64,000 nt of DNA from Candidatus Gastranaerophilales bacterium (lineage in GTDB: Bacteria > Cyanobacteriota > Vampirovibrionia > Gastranaerophilales > Gastranaerophilaceae). Positions 52,197 to 62,779 of this stretch are shown here, in pieces (position 1 is the stretch's first letter; each line of letters begins with the position of its first letter). The DNA lies in NCBI GenBank assembly GCA_944325945.1, contig CALVBW010000018.1:44022-108021 (forward strand). The letters run 5' to 3'. The notes beneath the pieces are model-generated. The model did no database searches, had not been told where the DNA came from, and worked only from the letters and a program-made list of their open reading frames with translations. The translations under genes and the position numbers were made by a program.

Positions 52197-54674
52197 ATGA
52201 AACAAAGTTATTTTCCGCAGGAAATTGAAAAAAAATGGCAAAAAATCTGGGAAGAATCAGGTGCTTTTAAAACCTGTGATAACAGTGATAAGCCGAAATA
52301 TTACGCGCTTTCAATGTTTCCGTACCCATCAGGTAAACTTCATATGGGGCATGTGCGAAATTATACAATAACCGATGTTATTGCCAGATTTAAAAAAGCT
52401 CAAGGGTATAATGTTTTGCATCCTATGGGCTGGGACAGTTTCGGACTTCCTGCAGAAAATGCAGCAATGAAACACGGTGCAGATCCTGAAACCTGGACTG
52501 ATGAAAATATCGCCTACATGACAAAACAATTAAAAATGCTCGGGCTTTCTTACGATTGGGACAGAGAAGTCACAACCTGTAAACCGGATTATTACAAATG
52601 GACGCAGTGGCTGTTTTTGCAATTATATAAAAAAGGTCTTGCATACAAAAAAGAAGCTGCCGTAAACTGGTGTGAAAATTGTGCAACTGTGCTTGCAAAC
52701 GAACAGGTTATAGACGGCAAATGCTGGAGATGCGACGGCGAAGTCGAAAAAAAATATCTGTCGCAATGGTTTTTAAAGATTACGGATTATGCGGATGTTT
52801 TACTGGAAGATTTGGACAAATTGACCGGCTGGGGCGATAATGTTAAAACGATGCAGGCAAACTGGATTGGCAAATCCCACGGTGCAATTATAAAATTTAA
52901 AGTAAAGGAAATCGAAGGGCTTGAAGTTCCCGTTTATACAACCCGCCCCGACACGGTTTACGGCATAACCTATCTTGTTGTGGCGCCTGAATATAAAGAT
53001 ATTGAAAAACTTACAACTCCTGAAAACAAGGCTAAAGTCGAAGAATACAGAGCAAATGCCCGTAAGATGACTGAAATTGAAAGACTTTCAACAGACAGAG
53101 TAAAAACGGGCGTGCCTTTGGGAACTCACTGTATTAATCCGTTTAACGGCGAAGAATTTCCTCTCTGGACAGCGGATTACGCACTTGTTGAATACGGTAC
53201 AGGTGCTGTTATGGCTGTTCCGACGCATGACACACGCGACTTTGATTTTGCTAAAAAATATAATCTTCCTATGAAGGTTGTTATTCAAAATTCTGAAAAT
53301 CCTTCCGACTGCAAAGATGAGGCTTATACAGATCCGGGAGTTCTGGTTAATTCAGGCGAATTTACGGGAATTAAAAATGAGGAAGCAAAAAAATTAATTA
53401 CGGATAAGGCAGTCAAAGAAGGGTTTGGCGAATTTAAAACTCAATACAGATTACGCGACTGGCTGATTTCAAGACAACGCTACTGGGGAGCGCCGATTCC
53501 GGTTGTATACTGCGACAAATGCGGAATTGTTCCGGTTGATGAAAAAGATTTGCCGGTATTATTACCGAAAGATGTTGATTTCTCCGTTGTAGGCAAATCA
53601 CCGATTACAACGTCAAAAACATTTGCGCAGACCACCTGCCCGCACTGCGGAGGACCTGCAAGACGCGAAACCGATACTATGGATACATTTATGTGTTCAA
53701 GCTGGTATTATTTGAGATATTCCGATGCAAAAAATTCTGAAAAGCCCTTTGACCGTGATTTAGTAAACAAATGGCTTCCTGTTGACCAGTATGTCGGCGG
53801 AATTGAGCATGCAATTTTACACCTTTTATATTCAAGGTTTTTCACAAAAGCACTGAGAGATCTCGGCTTATTGGATTTTGATGAACCGTTTAAAAACCTT
53901 TTAACTCAAGGCATGGTTTTAAAAGACGGGTCTAAAATGTCTAAATCCAAAGGCAACACTGTAGATCCTGATGAAATATTCGAAAATTACGGAGCTGATA
54001 CGGCAAGATTGTTTATCCTGTCAGATTCTCCTCCGGCACGTGACTTTGATTGGTCAGATGCAGGCGTTGAGGGCTGTTACAAGTTCTTGAACCGTGTATG
54101 GCGGCTTATTGCGTCAAATGAGGAGAATATCTCACTTGATTACAAACTGTCCGAAAAACTCAAAAAAGAAAATGACGACCTTGTTCGCACCGTTCATATC
54201 GCAATCAAAGGCATTACAAACGATATTTCCAATGATTTTCAGTTCAATACAGTAATTTCAAAATACAGGGAATTAACGAATGCGATTTATGACTGGCAGG
54301 CAAAAAAGCCGCAGCTTGATGACGAAGATAAAGCTGTTTTGAGTTTTGCAATTGTTTCGCTGTTAAAACTTATGTCACCTGTAGCGGTGCATTTGACAGA
54401 AGAAGCATGGCATGATTTGGGCGGCAAAACATCAATCCATGACGAAAAATGGCTTGAATGGGACGAAAATCTTGCAAAAGCAAGTTCAATTACGCTTGTT
54501 GTTCAAATTAACGGAAAGGTTAAAGACAAACTTGAAGTTGATGAAGGGCTTTCTCAAGATGAACTCAAGCAAGCCGCAATGGAAAGTCCTAAGATTAAGG
54601 AATTAACCTCAGGACACGAAATCATAAAGGTTATCGTTGTACCGAAAAAACTTGTAAATATAGTAATAAAATAG
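52197..54674 (+). CDS. leuS: Leucyl-tRNA synthetase
   Basis: Class I synthetase. HIGH motif as GKLHMGHVRNYT near residues 42-53; CP1 editing domain with TTRPDTVYGITY near 250-261; KMSKS motif in GSKMSKSKGNTVDP near 583-596. Zinc site CENCATVLANE..CWRCDGEVEKK and a second CDKCGIVPVDE..CPHCGG. C-terminal anticodon and LeuRS domains complete. ATG 52197 follows GGGAGAG. Confidence 0.97.
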   Translation: MKQSYFPQEIEKKWQKIWEESGAFKTCDNSDKPKYYALSMFPYPSGKLHMGHVRNYTITDVIARFKKAQGYNVLHPMGWDSFGLPAENAAMKHGADPETWTDENIAYMTKQLKMLGLSYDWDREVTTCKPDYYKWTQWLFLQLYKKGLAYKKEAAVNWCENCATVLANEQVIDGKCWRCDGEVEKKYLSQWFLKITDYADVLLEDLDKLTGWGDNVKTMQANWIGKSHGAIIKFKVKEIEGLEVPVYTTRPDTVYGITYLVVAPEYKDIEKLTTPENKAKVEEYRANARKMTEIERLSTDRVKTGVPLGTHCINPFNGEEFPLWTADYALVEYGTGAVMAVPTHDTRDFDFAKKYNLPMKVVIQNSENPSDCKDEAYTDPGVLVNSGEFTGIKNEEAKKLITDKAVKEGFGEFKTQYRLRDWLISRQRYWGAPIPVVYCDKCGIVPVDEKDLPVLLPKDVDFSVVGKSPITTSKTFAQTTCPHCGGPARRETDTMDTFMCSSWYYLRYSDAKNSEKPFDRDLVNKWLPVDQYVGGIEHAILHLLYSRFFTKALRDLGLLDFDEPFKNLLTQGMVLKDGSKMSKSKGNTVDPDEIFENYGADTARLFILSDSPPARDFDWSDAGVEGCYKFLNRVWRLIASNEENISLDYKLSEKLKKENDDLVRTVHIAIKGITNDISNDFQFNTVISKYRELTNAIYDWQAKKPQLDDEDKAVLSFAIVSLLKLMSPVAVHLTEEAWHDLGGKTSIHDEKWLEWDENLAKASSITLVVQINGKVKDKLEVDEGLSQDELKQAAMESPKIKELTSGHEIIKVIVVPKKLVNIVIK

Positions 54675-54699
54675 AAAAGAGCCGAAAGGCTCTTTTTTT
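54675..54699 (+). terminator. Terminator of leuS
   Basis: AAAAGAGCC, loop GAAA, GGCTCTTTTTTT. Confidence 0.9.
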
Positions 54700-54720
54700 A
54701 CATTATAATTAGTATTATCG

Positions 54721-55047
54721 TTTTACATAAAAACTATTATAGGTATATGCCAGCATTTTCTTTCTCTTTTTCCTCCATTTTTTTAATACTCAATTAAAAA
54801 AACGGAGTCCTTGAGGAAAAGAGAAAGAAAATGCTGGCAAAAGAAAGAGAAACACGCTAAATAAATTGCAATCCTTTGGATTGCTAAAGCCCTGACGGGC
54901 GCACTACATGCCGTTGCAGTATTTTATCCCTCGCCCCTTTAGGGAGAGGGTGGCCTAAGGACGGGAGAGGGGCTAAAATCCTGCAATCTCTTACCGCGCC
55001 TATAATCACGGCGCGGAGCTGCTACGCAGCATTAATACCGCGATAGC
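54721..55047. repeat. Long multi-hairpin dispersed repeat, copy 1
   Basis: Non-coding, matches 63715-64000 almost base for base outside one region. Parts in order: TTTACATAAAAACTATTAT, a 27-base-stem hairpin (TGCCAGCATTTTC... / ...GAAAATGCTGGCA), AACACGC, then short stems GCAATCC/GGATTGC, GCCC/GGGC, a CCCTCGCC / GGGAGAGGG pair, and CCGCGCC..GGCGCGG, ending CCGCGATAGC. The arm sequence of the long hairpin differs wholly in the two copies while the hairpin remains. Confidence 0.85.
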
Positions 55048-55135
55048 GAATAATAACTGTAGCCGGAACAATCTTCATAGGCCTGTATTGTCTGAGCGAT
55101 AAATTTTTATGTAAAATTTATGTAAAAAACTTACG

Positions 55136-57124
55136 TTATTCATCAATGTAAATTCTCAGGTAATTCCAGTAGCTTCTGAAAACTTTCTTGACATAATTTT
55201 TAGTTTCCGGATACGGAATTTGTTCAACAAATTCATCCGTATCGGCATAATTCAAATTCTTTTTCCATCTGCCGATTGAACCGATTCCGCCATTATATGC
55301 CGCAATTGCAGATATATCCAAATTGTTAAGCATGCTTCTCAACTGCGCGTAATATGTATTCCCGATTTTTATATTCAATTCAGGTTTGTATAAATCGTTT
55401 TCATCTATTAATCCGTAACCGTAATGCGTGCTTATTTCTTTTGCAGTTGCAGGCATCAGTTGCATTAAGCCTCTTGCTCCCACGGAACTTTTTGCATCCG
55501 GATTAAAATAACTTTCTTCCCTGACAAGCGCCAGCATCAAGGGTGCATCATTACCGACAGATTGAGCATATTTTTGTATTTCATCATAAAAATCAATCGG
55601 ATAAACTAATCTCCAGCGCAAATCCGTCCGCTCAGGTTTGGGATAAATTTTTTCCATAGCGTCACGCGCTATTAGCATTGAATGTGAATAATCTCCTTTT
55701 TGATAATATATCCAGCTTTTTATAAAATCGTCATCGGTTATTTCCAATAGCACATCATAATCACGTAATTCTACAAGTTTGAAGATTACATCGTTTTTGG
55801 AAATGTTAGGATACGGATATTCTACGGGCTGTTCTTTTATATAAGCATTTAAAATTGAAGTTTTTATGTGTTTCATTGCTAAATAAGAACGATAAGCATA
55901 ATATGTATCGGGATAATTTGCTATAGTACTTTTAAAATAGTACATATATTCATCATAATTATTTTGTCTTTCTGCAATTTTACCCAGCCAGAACATTACC
56001 ATCGGAGAATTTGGACTGTTTTTAAATTTATTCAGATAATCTTTACCAATTTTTGCTGCGTTTTCAAAATCTCTTGCCTTTATACGATCAAAAAATAAAT
56101 TTGCCATTGCCTTTGATGCATAAACTCCGTTAGGAAAATTCAGATAAAGCTGTCTGTAGCAGCCCGCCTGATACTCGGAAGGTGCAGCCTCGCATTTCAA
56201 ACTCCATACATAATCTTTGCCTTTTGGCGCGGACAAATTATACAAAAAGTCTATCGCATCTGTTTTTGAACCTGACATATTTAAAAAGATATCTACAACT
56301 TCGTGAATATCAGATACATCAACATATGATGCATAATGCTGCAAACCGTATTGCACAAGGTATTTTGCACGCTCAAAATTTTTCAATGCATATGAATTTT
56401 TAACATCCAATGCCCAGCTTTCTTTTAAATCGGTATTTGCCAATAATTTTTTTGCATTTTCGTAATCACCAAAAAGATAATAACTTTGTGCCATTAATAA
56501 ATAATCATCTTTGGCAATTTCTTTATCCAGCGTAAGCCAATTTTCCACAGTATTTAATGCCAAACGACCTTGCGGTACTTTTTGAAGATAATGTCTGAAC
56601 GACATTTCTATATCATCTTTTGCCGACATCGGAAAAATTCTGCTGTTTTTATATTTGTTCAACAATATAACACCTAAATAATATTCTGAGGCAATAGCAT
56701 AATCACTATCAGGATGATCTTTTATAATCTGTTCAAAATATTTTTTTGCCTGATTAGGCTCATCTTCTAAAAGCATTTGCGCAGCCAAATATTTTGCCCT
56801 TAAACTGAGTTTATTTTTTGTGTAATTATTGAAAAGCAGTTGATACTGCTTCATTTCAGACTTCTTATCCCCCAGTTCTTTTGCACATATTGCCTGATGA
56901 TAAATTGCATATGGTTTAAGATTTGACAAAAAGCTTACACGGGAAAATAAATAATATGAATTCTGATATTTTTGGTTTGCATAATCTTTTAAAGCGTCAC
57001 TATAAATTTGCATTGTTTTTTCAACGGGCTGATAAACATATGCGAATAAAAAACCTATTATGAAACATATCCCGATGATTACTGAACCAATTATAATTTG
57101 CTGTTTTTTGCTCATCTCAATCAT
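55136..57124 (-). CDS. Membrane-anchored lytic transglycosylase (Slt type)
   Basis: Cleaves peptidoglycan between MurNAc and GlcNAc. Membrane anchor residues 9-32 (IIIGSVIIGICFIIGFLFAYVY), a long alpha-superhelix of TPR-like repeats (about 35-510), then an SLT domain with ALVREESYFNPDAKSSVGARGLMQLMP near 521-547 (catalytic Glu in REES) and IAAYNGGIGSIGRW. Length 662 is near E. coli Slt70. Confidence 0.93.
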   Translation of the reverse strand: MIEMSKKQQIIIGSVIIGICFIIGFLFAYVYQPVEKTMQIYSDALKDYANQKYQNSYYLFSRVSFLSNLKPYAIYHQAICAKELGDKKSEMKQYQLLFNNYTKNKLSLRAKYLAAQMLLEDEPNQAKKYFEQIIKDHPDSDYAIASEYYLGVILLNKYKNSRIFPMSAKDDIEMSFRHYLQKVPQGRLALNTVENWLTLDKEIAKDDYLLMAQSYYLFGDYENAKKLLANTDLKESWALDVKNSYALKNFERAKYLVQYGLQHYASYVDVSDIHEVVDIFLNMSGSKTDAIDFLYNLSAPKGKDYVWSLKCEAAPSEYQAGCYRQLYLNFPNGVYASKAMANLFFDRIKARDFENAAKIGKDYLNKFKNSPNSPMVMFWLGKIAERQNNYDEYMYYFKSTIANYPDTYYAYRSYLAMKHIKTSILNAYIKEQPVEYPYPNISKNDVIFKLVELRDYDVLLEITDDDFIKSWIYYQKGDYSHSMLIARDAMEKIYPKPERTDLRWRLVYPIDFYDEIQKYAQSVGNDAPLMLALVREESYFNPDAKSSVGARGLMQLMPATAKEISTHYGYGLIDENDLYKPELNIKIGNTYYAQLRSMLNNLDISAIAAYNGGIGSIGRWKKNLNYADTDEFVEQIPYPETKNYVKKVFRSYWNYLRIYIDE

Positions 57125-57166
57125 TACACTATAAGCTTACCAAAAACCAACCTGCTTTGCAAATGC

Positions 57167-59536
57167 CTAGCCGTTTATCATTTGTTTAAATATAGGTCTG
57201 TTATTTGTAAAATTCACAGGAGATTCATTTTTTTGGGGCAAAGCTTCCTTAACTACAGGTGCCGGCTCTTTATTAACATGATAAGATTCAATTGAACGTT
57301 TGCCGGTTAATCTTCTCATAAAGTTATAATAACCTTTCAAAAATCCTGTTGCTTCGTTTTGTTTTTTCTCAATGGCTTCAAGTTCAGCTCTTGTATGTGC
57401 ACCTACAGGCATACCTACGGATTTTCTGGTCAAAATTTCGCCAAGTGTTGTATCCGCAAGTGTTACCCAGCTCATGCCGGCGAGTGAGCCGTTATACTGA
57501 CTTCTGAATGTGGAATTAAACAAATCTATCAAAAGTGTTTGATAGAACAGTCTTGAACCTTCCTGTACAAAACGTTCTTTAAATTTGGTTTCTGCACCCT
57601 CTTTATCATTACCGTTTGACTTTAACATTACCATGTTATAGTTATCTGTCATCAGGAACCATATTGTTGCAGCTGCTGATGCCGTTTTTGCCAGATTTGA
57701 AAGCTCAGCGTTTGAAACATTTGACATGGTTGTTACGTTGAACGCTTTTAAGACATTATCATTTACGTAAGATTGGAATTTTTTAGGTGTCATGCCTTTT
57801 TTAACCGCTTCTTTACCAATATTTTCAATGGTTTTTGCAAGAATTTCCACATCTTTTTTAGATAACTCTTTTGCCAATTCTTCGGCGGTTTTTGCTGCAG
57901 GCGCGGCTTTCGGAAGCACTGCTTCCACTACTTTATTTACTAATCTGTAAGGTAAAGTTACTGTATTAAAGGCAAATCGGAAAGGTGTAATAACGAAATT
58001 CACAAATGGCTTTGCATATTTTTTATTTTTGGCGCCTAAATGAATAATGCCTTTTTCATCAGTAATACCCTCAGCTATTTTTTGATATTTTGATGCCAGA
58101 TCCTTATAGCCGTTTTCATTAAGTACTGCGATAATTTTGTCAAAACGTTCTTTCGTAATTGTATGGTCAGGAGTTACGGTCAATCTTTTATATAATTTTT
58201 GGAAAGGTTCCTGCACAATTCTGAACATATCATCAACAGGTTTAAGCTTGCGTAACCCTTTAATACCAAAACCTGCCGCTATAACAACCGCTGAAGCCTT
58301 AAATAATGTATCGAATGATAACAGCGGTTTCTGCTGACCTTTTTCGGATTTCTTTTCAAATTCAGGATTTGCTTTAAATGACGTATCCGGCTTAATATCT
58401 TTTTCAGGAGCATTATTTCTTTCATTCTCCGCACGTGCCTCTTCCGGAGTCAAACGTTTAATATGTTTGCCGTTTGTAAGACGTGAAAATGCTTCCGTCA
58501 GCAATACGGTTGTACCTGTCATAAGCATTATACCGAATTTTGAATTATTAATATATTTATTCAGCGCACCGAGTGTTATAAGCGTCAAGTACCCGCTGGA
58601 TAATATTCTTGCAGTTTCCTGTTTAAACCTGGTTTTCTTTTCCTTGTCAGCTTTTTTCGGATCATCATCCATCATACGTGAAAGGTTATAAGCATCATTT
58701 GCAAGGAATATTGCAGGAGGTAAACCTGATACAAGCCTATTTAAGGCTCTTTCATGCTTTGTATCATAGGCACCGTATTTTTCTTTATCAAACATTTTAA
58801 CCGAACGCTGAAACATTTCTGATGAGACTTCAGCACTTGTCAATTCGCCTGAGGCGAGTTTTTTAGACCATTTTTGCTGTGTTTCAACAAGTCCCTGCAA
58901 AGAATTTATTTTCGCATCTATTTTCGAACGCTGCCTGATGTTTTTAAATAATGGTTTTGCAAGCGTTTCTTCAGACCATTTTTTAAACGGTTTTATTTTA
59001 CCCAGAAGTTCGACCGTACCATTCAATAAATCCGCAGGCAAAACAGTAAACGGATATTTTAAACCGTCCCAAATCAGTTGCGGAATGGTTTTCTTATAAA
59101 TTATTGCCTCATCACCATTAACCTTCAACATTTTTTGGGCCAATTTTGAATCTTTTAAATGGTCAAATAAATCACCACCGATATTTTCTATATATTTACC
59201 GGTAAATTCTTTAAACTCGGACACACTAAATTTTACCGCCTGTTTATATGACGGAGCAAGCCGCAATGCCAATCCTGCAAGACCGAGTGCCCCTAAGAAA
59301 ACAAAAGTCGGATTAATTGATTTACGTTTTTTAGGCTCATCTTTTACCTCGTCATCGCCCATAAAAGAAAGACCTTTAAAAGATAAATCGTTTGAATTAT
59401 GTTTTAAAGGTCTCTCAAAATATCGATTATTAGATTGTGTCATGGGATAGGAACTCAACGGGAGCGATTTGTCGGACACCATGCCTGCCAGATGTCGCTT
59501 ATTACCGCTATAAAATTGAGTTTTGTCTACCTTCAT
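57167..59536 (-). CDS. Large multi-helix membrane protein with LSFKG motif, 789 aa
   Basis: Not a known family. Residues 49-57 DLSFKGLSF follow a polar N-terminus without signal peptide. Hydrophobic segments near 75-90, 310-325, 335-350 and 405-425 (FVFLGALGLAGLALRLA; LTLITLGALNKYI) are moderately long, separated by charged helical regions. The C-terminal third (SRLFYQTLLIDLFNSTFRS) is probably membrane-associated too. SD GGAGG before ATG. I know similar large proteins only from this bacterial group; function unknown. Confidence 0.6.
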   Translation of the reverse strand: MKVDKTQFYSGNKRHLAGMVSDKSLPLSSYPMTQSNNRYFERPLKHNSNDLSFKGLSFMGDDEVKDEPKKRKSINPTFVFLGALGLAGLALRLAPSYKQAVKFSVSEFKEFTGKYIENIGGDLFDHLKDSKLAQKMLKVNGDEAIIYKKTIPQLIWDGLKYPFTVLPADLLNGTVELLGKIKPFKKWSEETLAKPLFKNIRQRSKIDAKINSLQGLVETQQKWSKKLASGELTSAEVSSEMFQRSVKMFDKEKYGAYDTKHERALNRLVSGLPPAIFLANDAYNLSRMMDDDPKKADKEKKTRFKQETARILSSGYLTLITLGALNKYINNSKFGIMLMTGTTVLLTEAFSRLTNGKHIKRLTPEEARAENERNNAPEKDIKPDTSFKANPEFEKKSEKGQQKPLLSFDTLFKASAVVIAAGFGIKGLRKLKPVDDMFRIVQEPFQKLYKRLTVTPDHTITKERFDKIIAVLNENGYKDLASKYQKIAEGITDEKGIIHLGAKNKKYAKPFVNFVITPFRFAFNTVTLPYRLVNKVVEAVLPKAAPAAKTAEELAKELSKKDVEILAKTIENIGKEAVKKGMTPKKFQSYVNDNVLKAFNVTTMSNVSNAELSNLAKTASAAATIWFLMTDNYNMVMLKSNGNDKEGAETKFKERFVQEGSRLFYQTLLIDLFNSTFRSQYNGSLAGMSWVTLADTTLGEILTRKSVGMPVGAHTRAELEAIEKKQNEATGFLKGYYNFMRRLTGKRSIESYHVNKEPAPVVKEALPQKNESPVNFTNNRPIFKQMING

Positions 59537-59634
59537 TGTCCTCCACCCATTGAACTTATTCTCACTCTAATAAAACAAAAAATCAATATTTTTTGTCAGT
59601 TTTTTAACTTTTTTTTACAAAACAGATAAAAAAA

Positions 59635-59656
59635 CGGATTGAATATAATCAATCCG
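59635..59656 (-). terminator. Hairpin downstream of mutL
   Basis: CGGATTG, eight-base loop, CAATCCG, followed on the minus strand by TTTTTTT. The surrounding gap (59537-59882) has no plausible gene. Confidence 0.6.
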
Positions 59657-59882
59657 CCATAAGTCTGTCGTTCCCTATTTTCCTTATGTCCATGTTTACG
59701 GTCAAAACTCATTTTTTCTTTAATAATATAATTATATATTTCTTTTGGTTTAACGCCGAATGCATTATACTGAGCGGATTATGCACCAATAACCCGAAAG
59801 TTTACATTTTGTTACATTTGTATCTTAAAGAAGAATTATCATTAATGACAAATTATTCAAATTAATAAAAACCCAATAAATT

Positions 59883-61637
59883 TCAACTTTGTCTTTGGAA
59901 AAATGCAGCGATTTCTTTGTGAGGAATAATATGCGAAATAGGTCTACCATGCGGACAGGTATAGGGCATTTTAGCTTTTCGCCATTTTTTTATAATCTCC
60001 TGCATTTGCCACAAAGAAAGTTTTTGACCGGCTTTAACAGATGCCTTGCATGCCGTTGTAATAAGAATTTTTTCTTCCAGCCTGTCAATATCTCCTTCAA
60101 TATTTTCCAAAATATCCGCAAGAATCTCTTTTGGATTAACTTTTGCAATCATCATAGGAACTTTTCGGAATATAAGCTCCTTATCGTTCAAAAATTCTAT
60201 TCCAAAACCGAATTGCTCAAATTTATCAAGATTTTCTTTAATCAATGCCATATCCGTAGAAGACACCTGTACAACATCAGACACAAAAAGCATTTGAGAA
60301 GCTATTTGCTTTTCGGACTTGAGTTTTTCATAAATATATCTTTCTTCGGCAATATGCTGGTCAACAATTTCAAGCCCCTCATCTTTTTCAATTAAAATAT
60401 ATGTATTCTTATACTGCCCTATAATATTTTCTTCAAGTTCGGGTTCTGACATCACAGTTTGCTGAATAATAGTTCTTTGCTCAACAATTTCTTCTTTAGG
60501 TGCCGAAATTTCATCCTGAATTTTTTGCATAAAGCTATCGGAAACATACATAGTATCATCTTCATTGTCAATTTTTAAATCATTTCTTGACACGGGTTGA
60601 AGCTCAATAACATTATTCTGGTCAGGTATAGGCTTAAATTCTTTTTCAACATAATTTGCAAGTCCTGCCTCTACAGCTGAACGTACAAAATTAAATATTT
60701 GATTAGGATTTTTATATCGGACTTCCTTTTTAGTAGGATGGACATTAACATCCACGTCATGCGGCGGTAGTTCGAGATTCAAAACCACAAAAGGATATTT
60801 ACTGTTTGCGATAAGAGTTTTATAAACCGTATCAACAGCTTTTTGCATAACAGGACATTTAACGGAACGTGAATTTATATAGAGATGATAATTTTTCTTG
60901 CTTGACCTTGTGTAATCCGGTTTGCTGACCATGCCGGTAATTTTAAGATGCGATAATTCATCAGTTTTCAAAACCGGTTTTAAATTTTCCACAACATCTG
61001 ATGAATAAATCTCTTTCAATGTTAGCGCCAAATCACTCTGACCGGTTGTTTTTAAAACTGTTTTGCCATTACGTTTGAGTTCAAAAGCTACTTTTGTATT
61101 AATAATAGCAAGTGATTGAACAATTTCCTGAATGTACGAAAATTCCGTATTAGGATTGCGCAAAAATTTCAATCTGACGGGAAGGTTATAAAATAAATCT
61201 TTAACCTCCATAATTGTACCGACTGCGCAGCCTGTTTCGGTTTTCTTGACTTCGGAATTTTCACATTTTACTTTTGTTCCTGTTTCAAAGTCTTTTGTTC
61301 TTGTTGTACAGGTCAATTTTGAAATTGAAATTATACTTGAAAGTGCTTCTCCTCTGAATCCGAGGGTATGAATATCAAATAAATCCTCGTCATTTTGAAT
61401 TTTACTTGTGGCATGCTTTGAAAACGCAAGCATAATATCATCAGGATGAATTCCCGAACCGTTATCCGCAATCCTTATATCACGGCAGTCATTTGTAATC
61501 TCAATACTAATTTTTGAGGCACCTGCATCTATTGAATTTTCGGTTAATTCCTTAACAACGGAGGCAGGACGCTCAATTACCTCTCCTGCTGCAATCTGAT
61601 TAATTAAATGTTTTGACAATTGTTTTATTCTTGCCAT
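59883..61637 (-). CDS. mutL: DNA mismatch repair protein MutL
   Basis: GHKL ATPase marks: IAAGEVIERPASVVKELTENSIDAGA near residues 16-40, RIADNGSGI, TLGFRGEALSSI. The C-terminal domain keeps the nuclease-type motif DQHIAEERYIYE (normally DQHAxxExxxxE), ACKASVKAG and CPHGRPISH, so it is likely the endonuclease form used in bacteria without MutH. Length 584. SD GAGG present. Confidence 0.95.
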   Translation of the reverse strand: MARIKQLSKHLINQIAAGEVIERPASVVKELTENSIDAGASKISIEITNDCRDIRIADNGSGIHPDDIMLAFSKHATSKIQNDEDLFDIHTLGFRGEALSSIISISKLTCTTRTKDFETGTKVKCENSEVKKTETGCAVGTIMEVKDLFYNLPVRLKFLRNPNTEFSYIQEIVQSLAIINTKVAFELKRNGKTVLKTTGQSDLALTLKEIYSSDVVENLKPVLKTDELSHLKITGMVSKPDYTRSSKKNYHLYINSRSVKCPVMQKAVDTVYKTLIANSKYPFVVLNLELPPHDVDVNVHPTKKEVRYKNPNQIFNFVRSAVEAGLANYVEKEFKPIPDQNNVIELQPVSRNDLKIDNEDDTMYVSDSFMQKIQDEISAPKEEIVEQRTIIQQTVMSEPELEENIIGQYKNTYILIEKDEGLEIVDQHIAEERYIYEKLKSEKQIASQMLFVSDVVQVSSTDMALIKENLDKFEQFGFGIEFLNDKELIFRKVPMMIAKVNPKEILADILENIEGDIDRLEEKILITTACKASVKAGQKLSLWQMQEIIKKWRKAKMPYTCPHGRPISHIIPHKEIAAFFQRQS

Positions 61638-61645
61638 CTTTGCCT

Positions 61646-62665
61646 CTACATATTAATAAAATGCATTAAAAAGAAATCTTTCACTACGTGGAATTTTGTT
61701 AAAATCAAGACAGCAAGCAATGATACAATCATACCGAAAGTTACTTTTGCAAGGTCTTTTAGAATATGTTTGTACATTTTTTTCGGAGATTCAAAACGCA
61801 ATCTGTGGTAAAGCGCGATTTCACGACCTGCAAGAAGTCCTAAAAATACCCACGTTGTTGACATCGGAATATTATTTAACTGAATAAAATACAATAATAA
61901 TGACGCATAAATTAAGTCAATAATAGTTGCGGATCTGGGGTCTTGAACATTTGTTTTCATTTTAACAATATTTTGGATTTCTCCGCCTCTGTTGTATGCA
62001 ATAAAGCCTAAAAATATTGTACAGGATATTAAAACAAAAATTAATTCACCGAGAGATGCTTTTCGCGGAAGATAAACAAATAAATTCGCCGCATCCTGCA
62101 TAATCCATTGTGACCACAAAAACGCCGTTGAACACCATTTTGCAACCATCCACCATTTAGAAATATTTTTGGAATGTTTTTTCTGGGTGTAATAAAAATA
62201 TCTTTCAATGGGACGCGCAATAATGTTATAAATAACAAGCGCACATATAAATGCCACCGCATACCCTAAAAATGATTTGGTCAGCATTAACCCGATAACG
62301 TGAATATCATTCACCGAGAATAAACTCAATATTAAAAACGCTGTGGCAACAGGGATGCCATAGCGTGTCAAAACTAATAATATGATAGGAGGCAAAACAT
62401 GTATTATAGTAAACGTATGTGCAACCGGAATTCTGTCCAAACGTCCAAACGACATATCACCGTCATTTACAACCCATCCGATTCCTATGGTTAAGATTAA
62501 AACAATACTTGTAAAAGCCCAAATGTATAAAGAATTCGTCTTTTTATTAGCACTTAAAAAAGTTCCCAATGTTTGAATAATATCGTTTGAAACACAAGAG
62601 AACATCGCCAGAAGGAAGCCGGCAATCATGAAAAATGTGCTCCAGGTAAATCCGTTTTCTAACAT
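61646..62665 (-). CDS. PiT-family (inorganic phosphate transporter-like) membrane protein
   Basis: Ten or so hydrophobic helices. The inverted-repeat PiT signatures are visible but altered: VSNDIIQTLGTFLS near residues 25-38 in place of GANDxANxxGT, and MQDAANLFVYLPR plus IPMSTTWVFLGLLAGREIA in the second half. Ion specificity is not certain. GGAGG precedes ATG 62665. Divergent from the methyltransferase gene. Confidence 0.65.
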   Translation of the reverse strand: MLENGFTWSTFFMIAGFLLAMFSCVSNDIIQTLGTFLSANKKTNSLYIWAFTSIVLILTIGIGWVVNDGDMSFGRLDRIPVAHTFTIIHVLPPIILLVLTRYGIPVATAFLILSLFSVNDIHVIGLMLTKSFLGYAVAFICALVIYNIIARPIERYFYYTQKKHSKNISKWWMVAKWCSTAFLWSQWIMQDAANLFVYLPRKASLGELIFVLISCTIFLGFIAYNRGGEIQNIVKMKTNVQDPRSATIIDLIYASLLLYFIQLNNIPMSTTWVFLGLLAGREIALYHRLRFESPKKMYKHILKDLAKVTFGMIVSLLAVLILTKFHVVKDFFLMHFINM

Positions 62666-62779
62666 ACTTCCTCCATTCAATTTTAATCTACTACAAAAAC
62701 AAATTCATCTAAACGTTTGATTACAAATTTGAAACATTTCTATAAAATTATTCTATATTATTCAATTGGGGGAAGAGAA

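Noticed and set aside
54721..55047. CRISPR array or tandem repeat
   Set aside because: The stems are different from each other and there is no regular repeat-spacer pattern.
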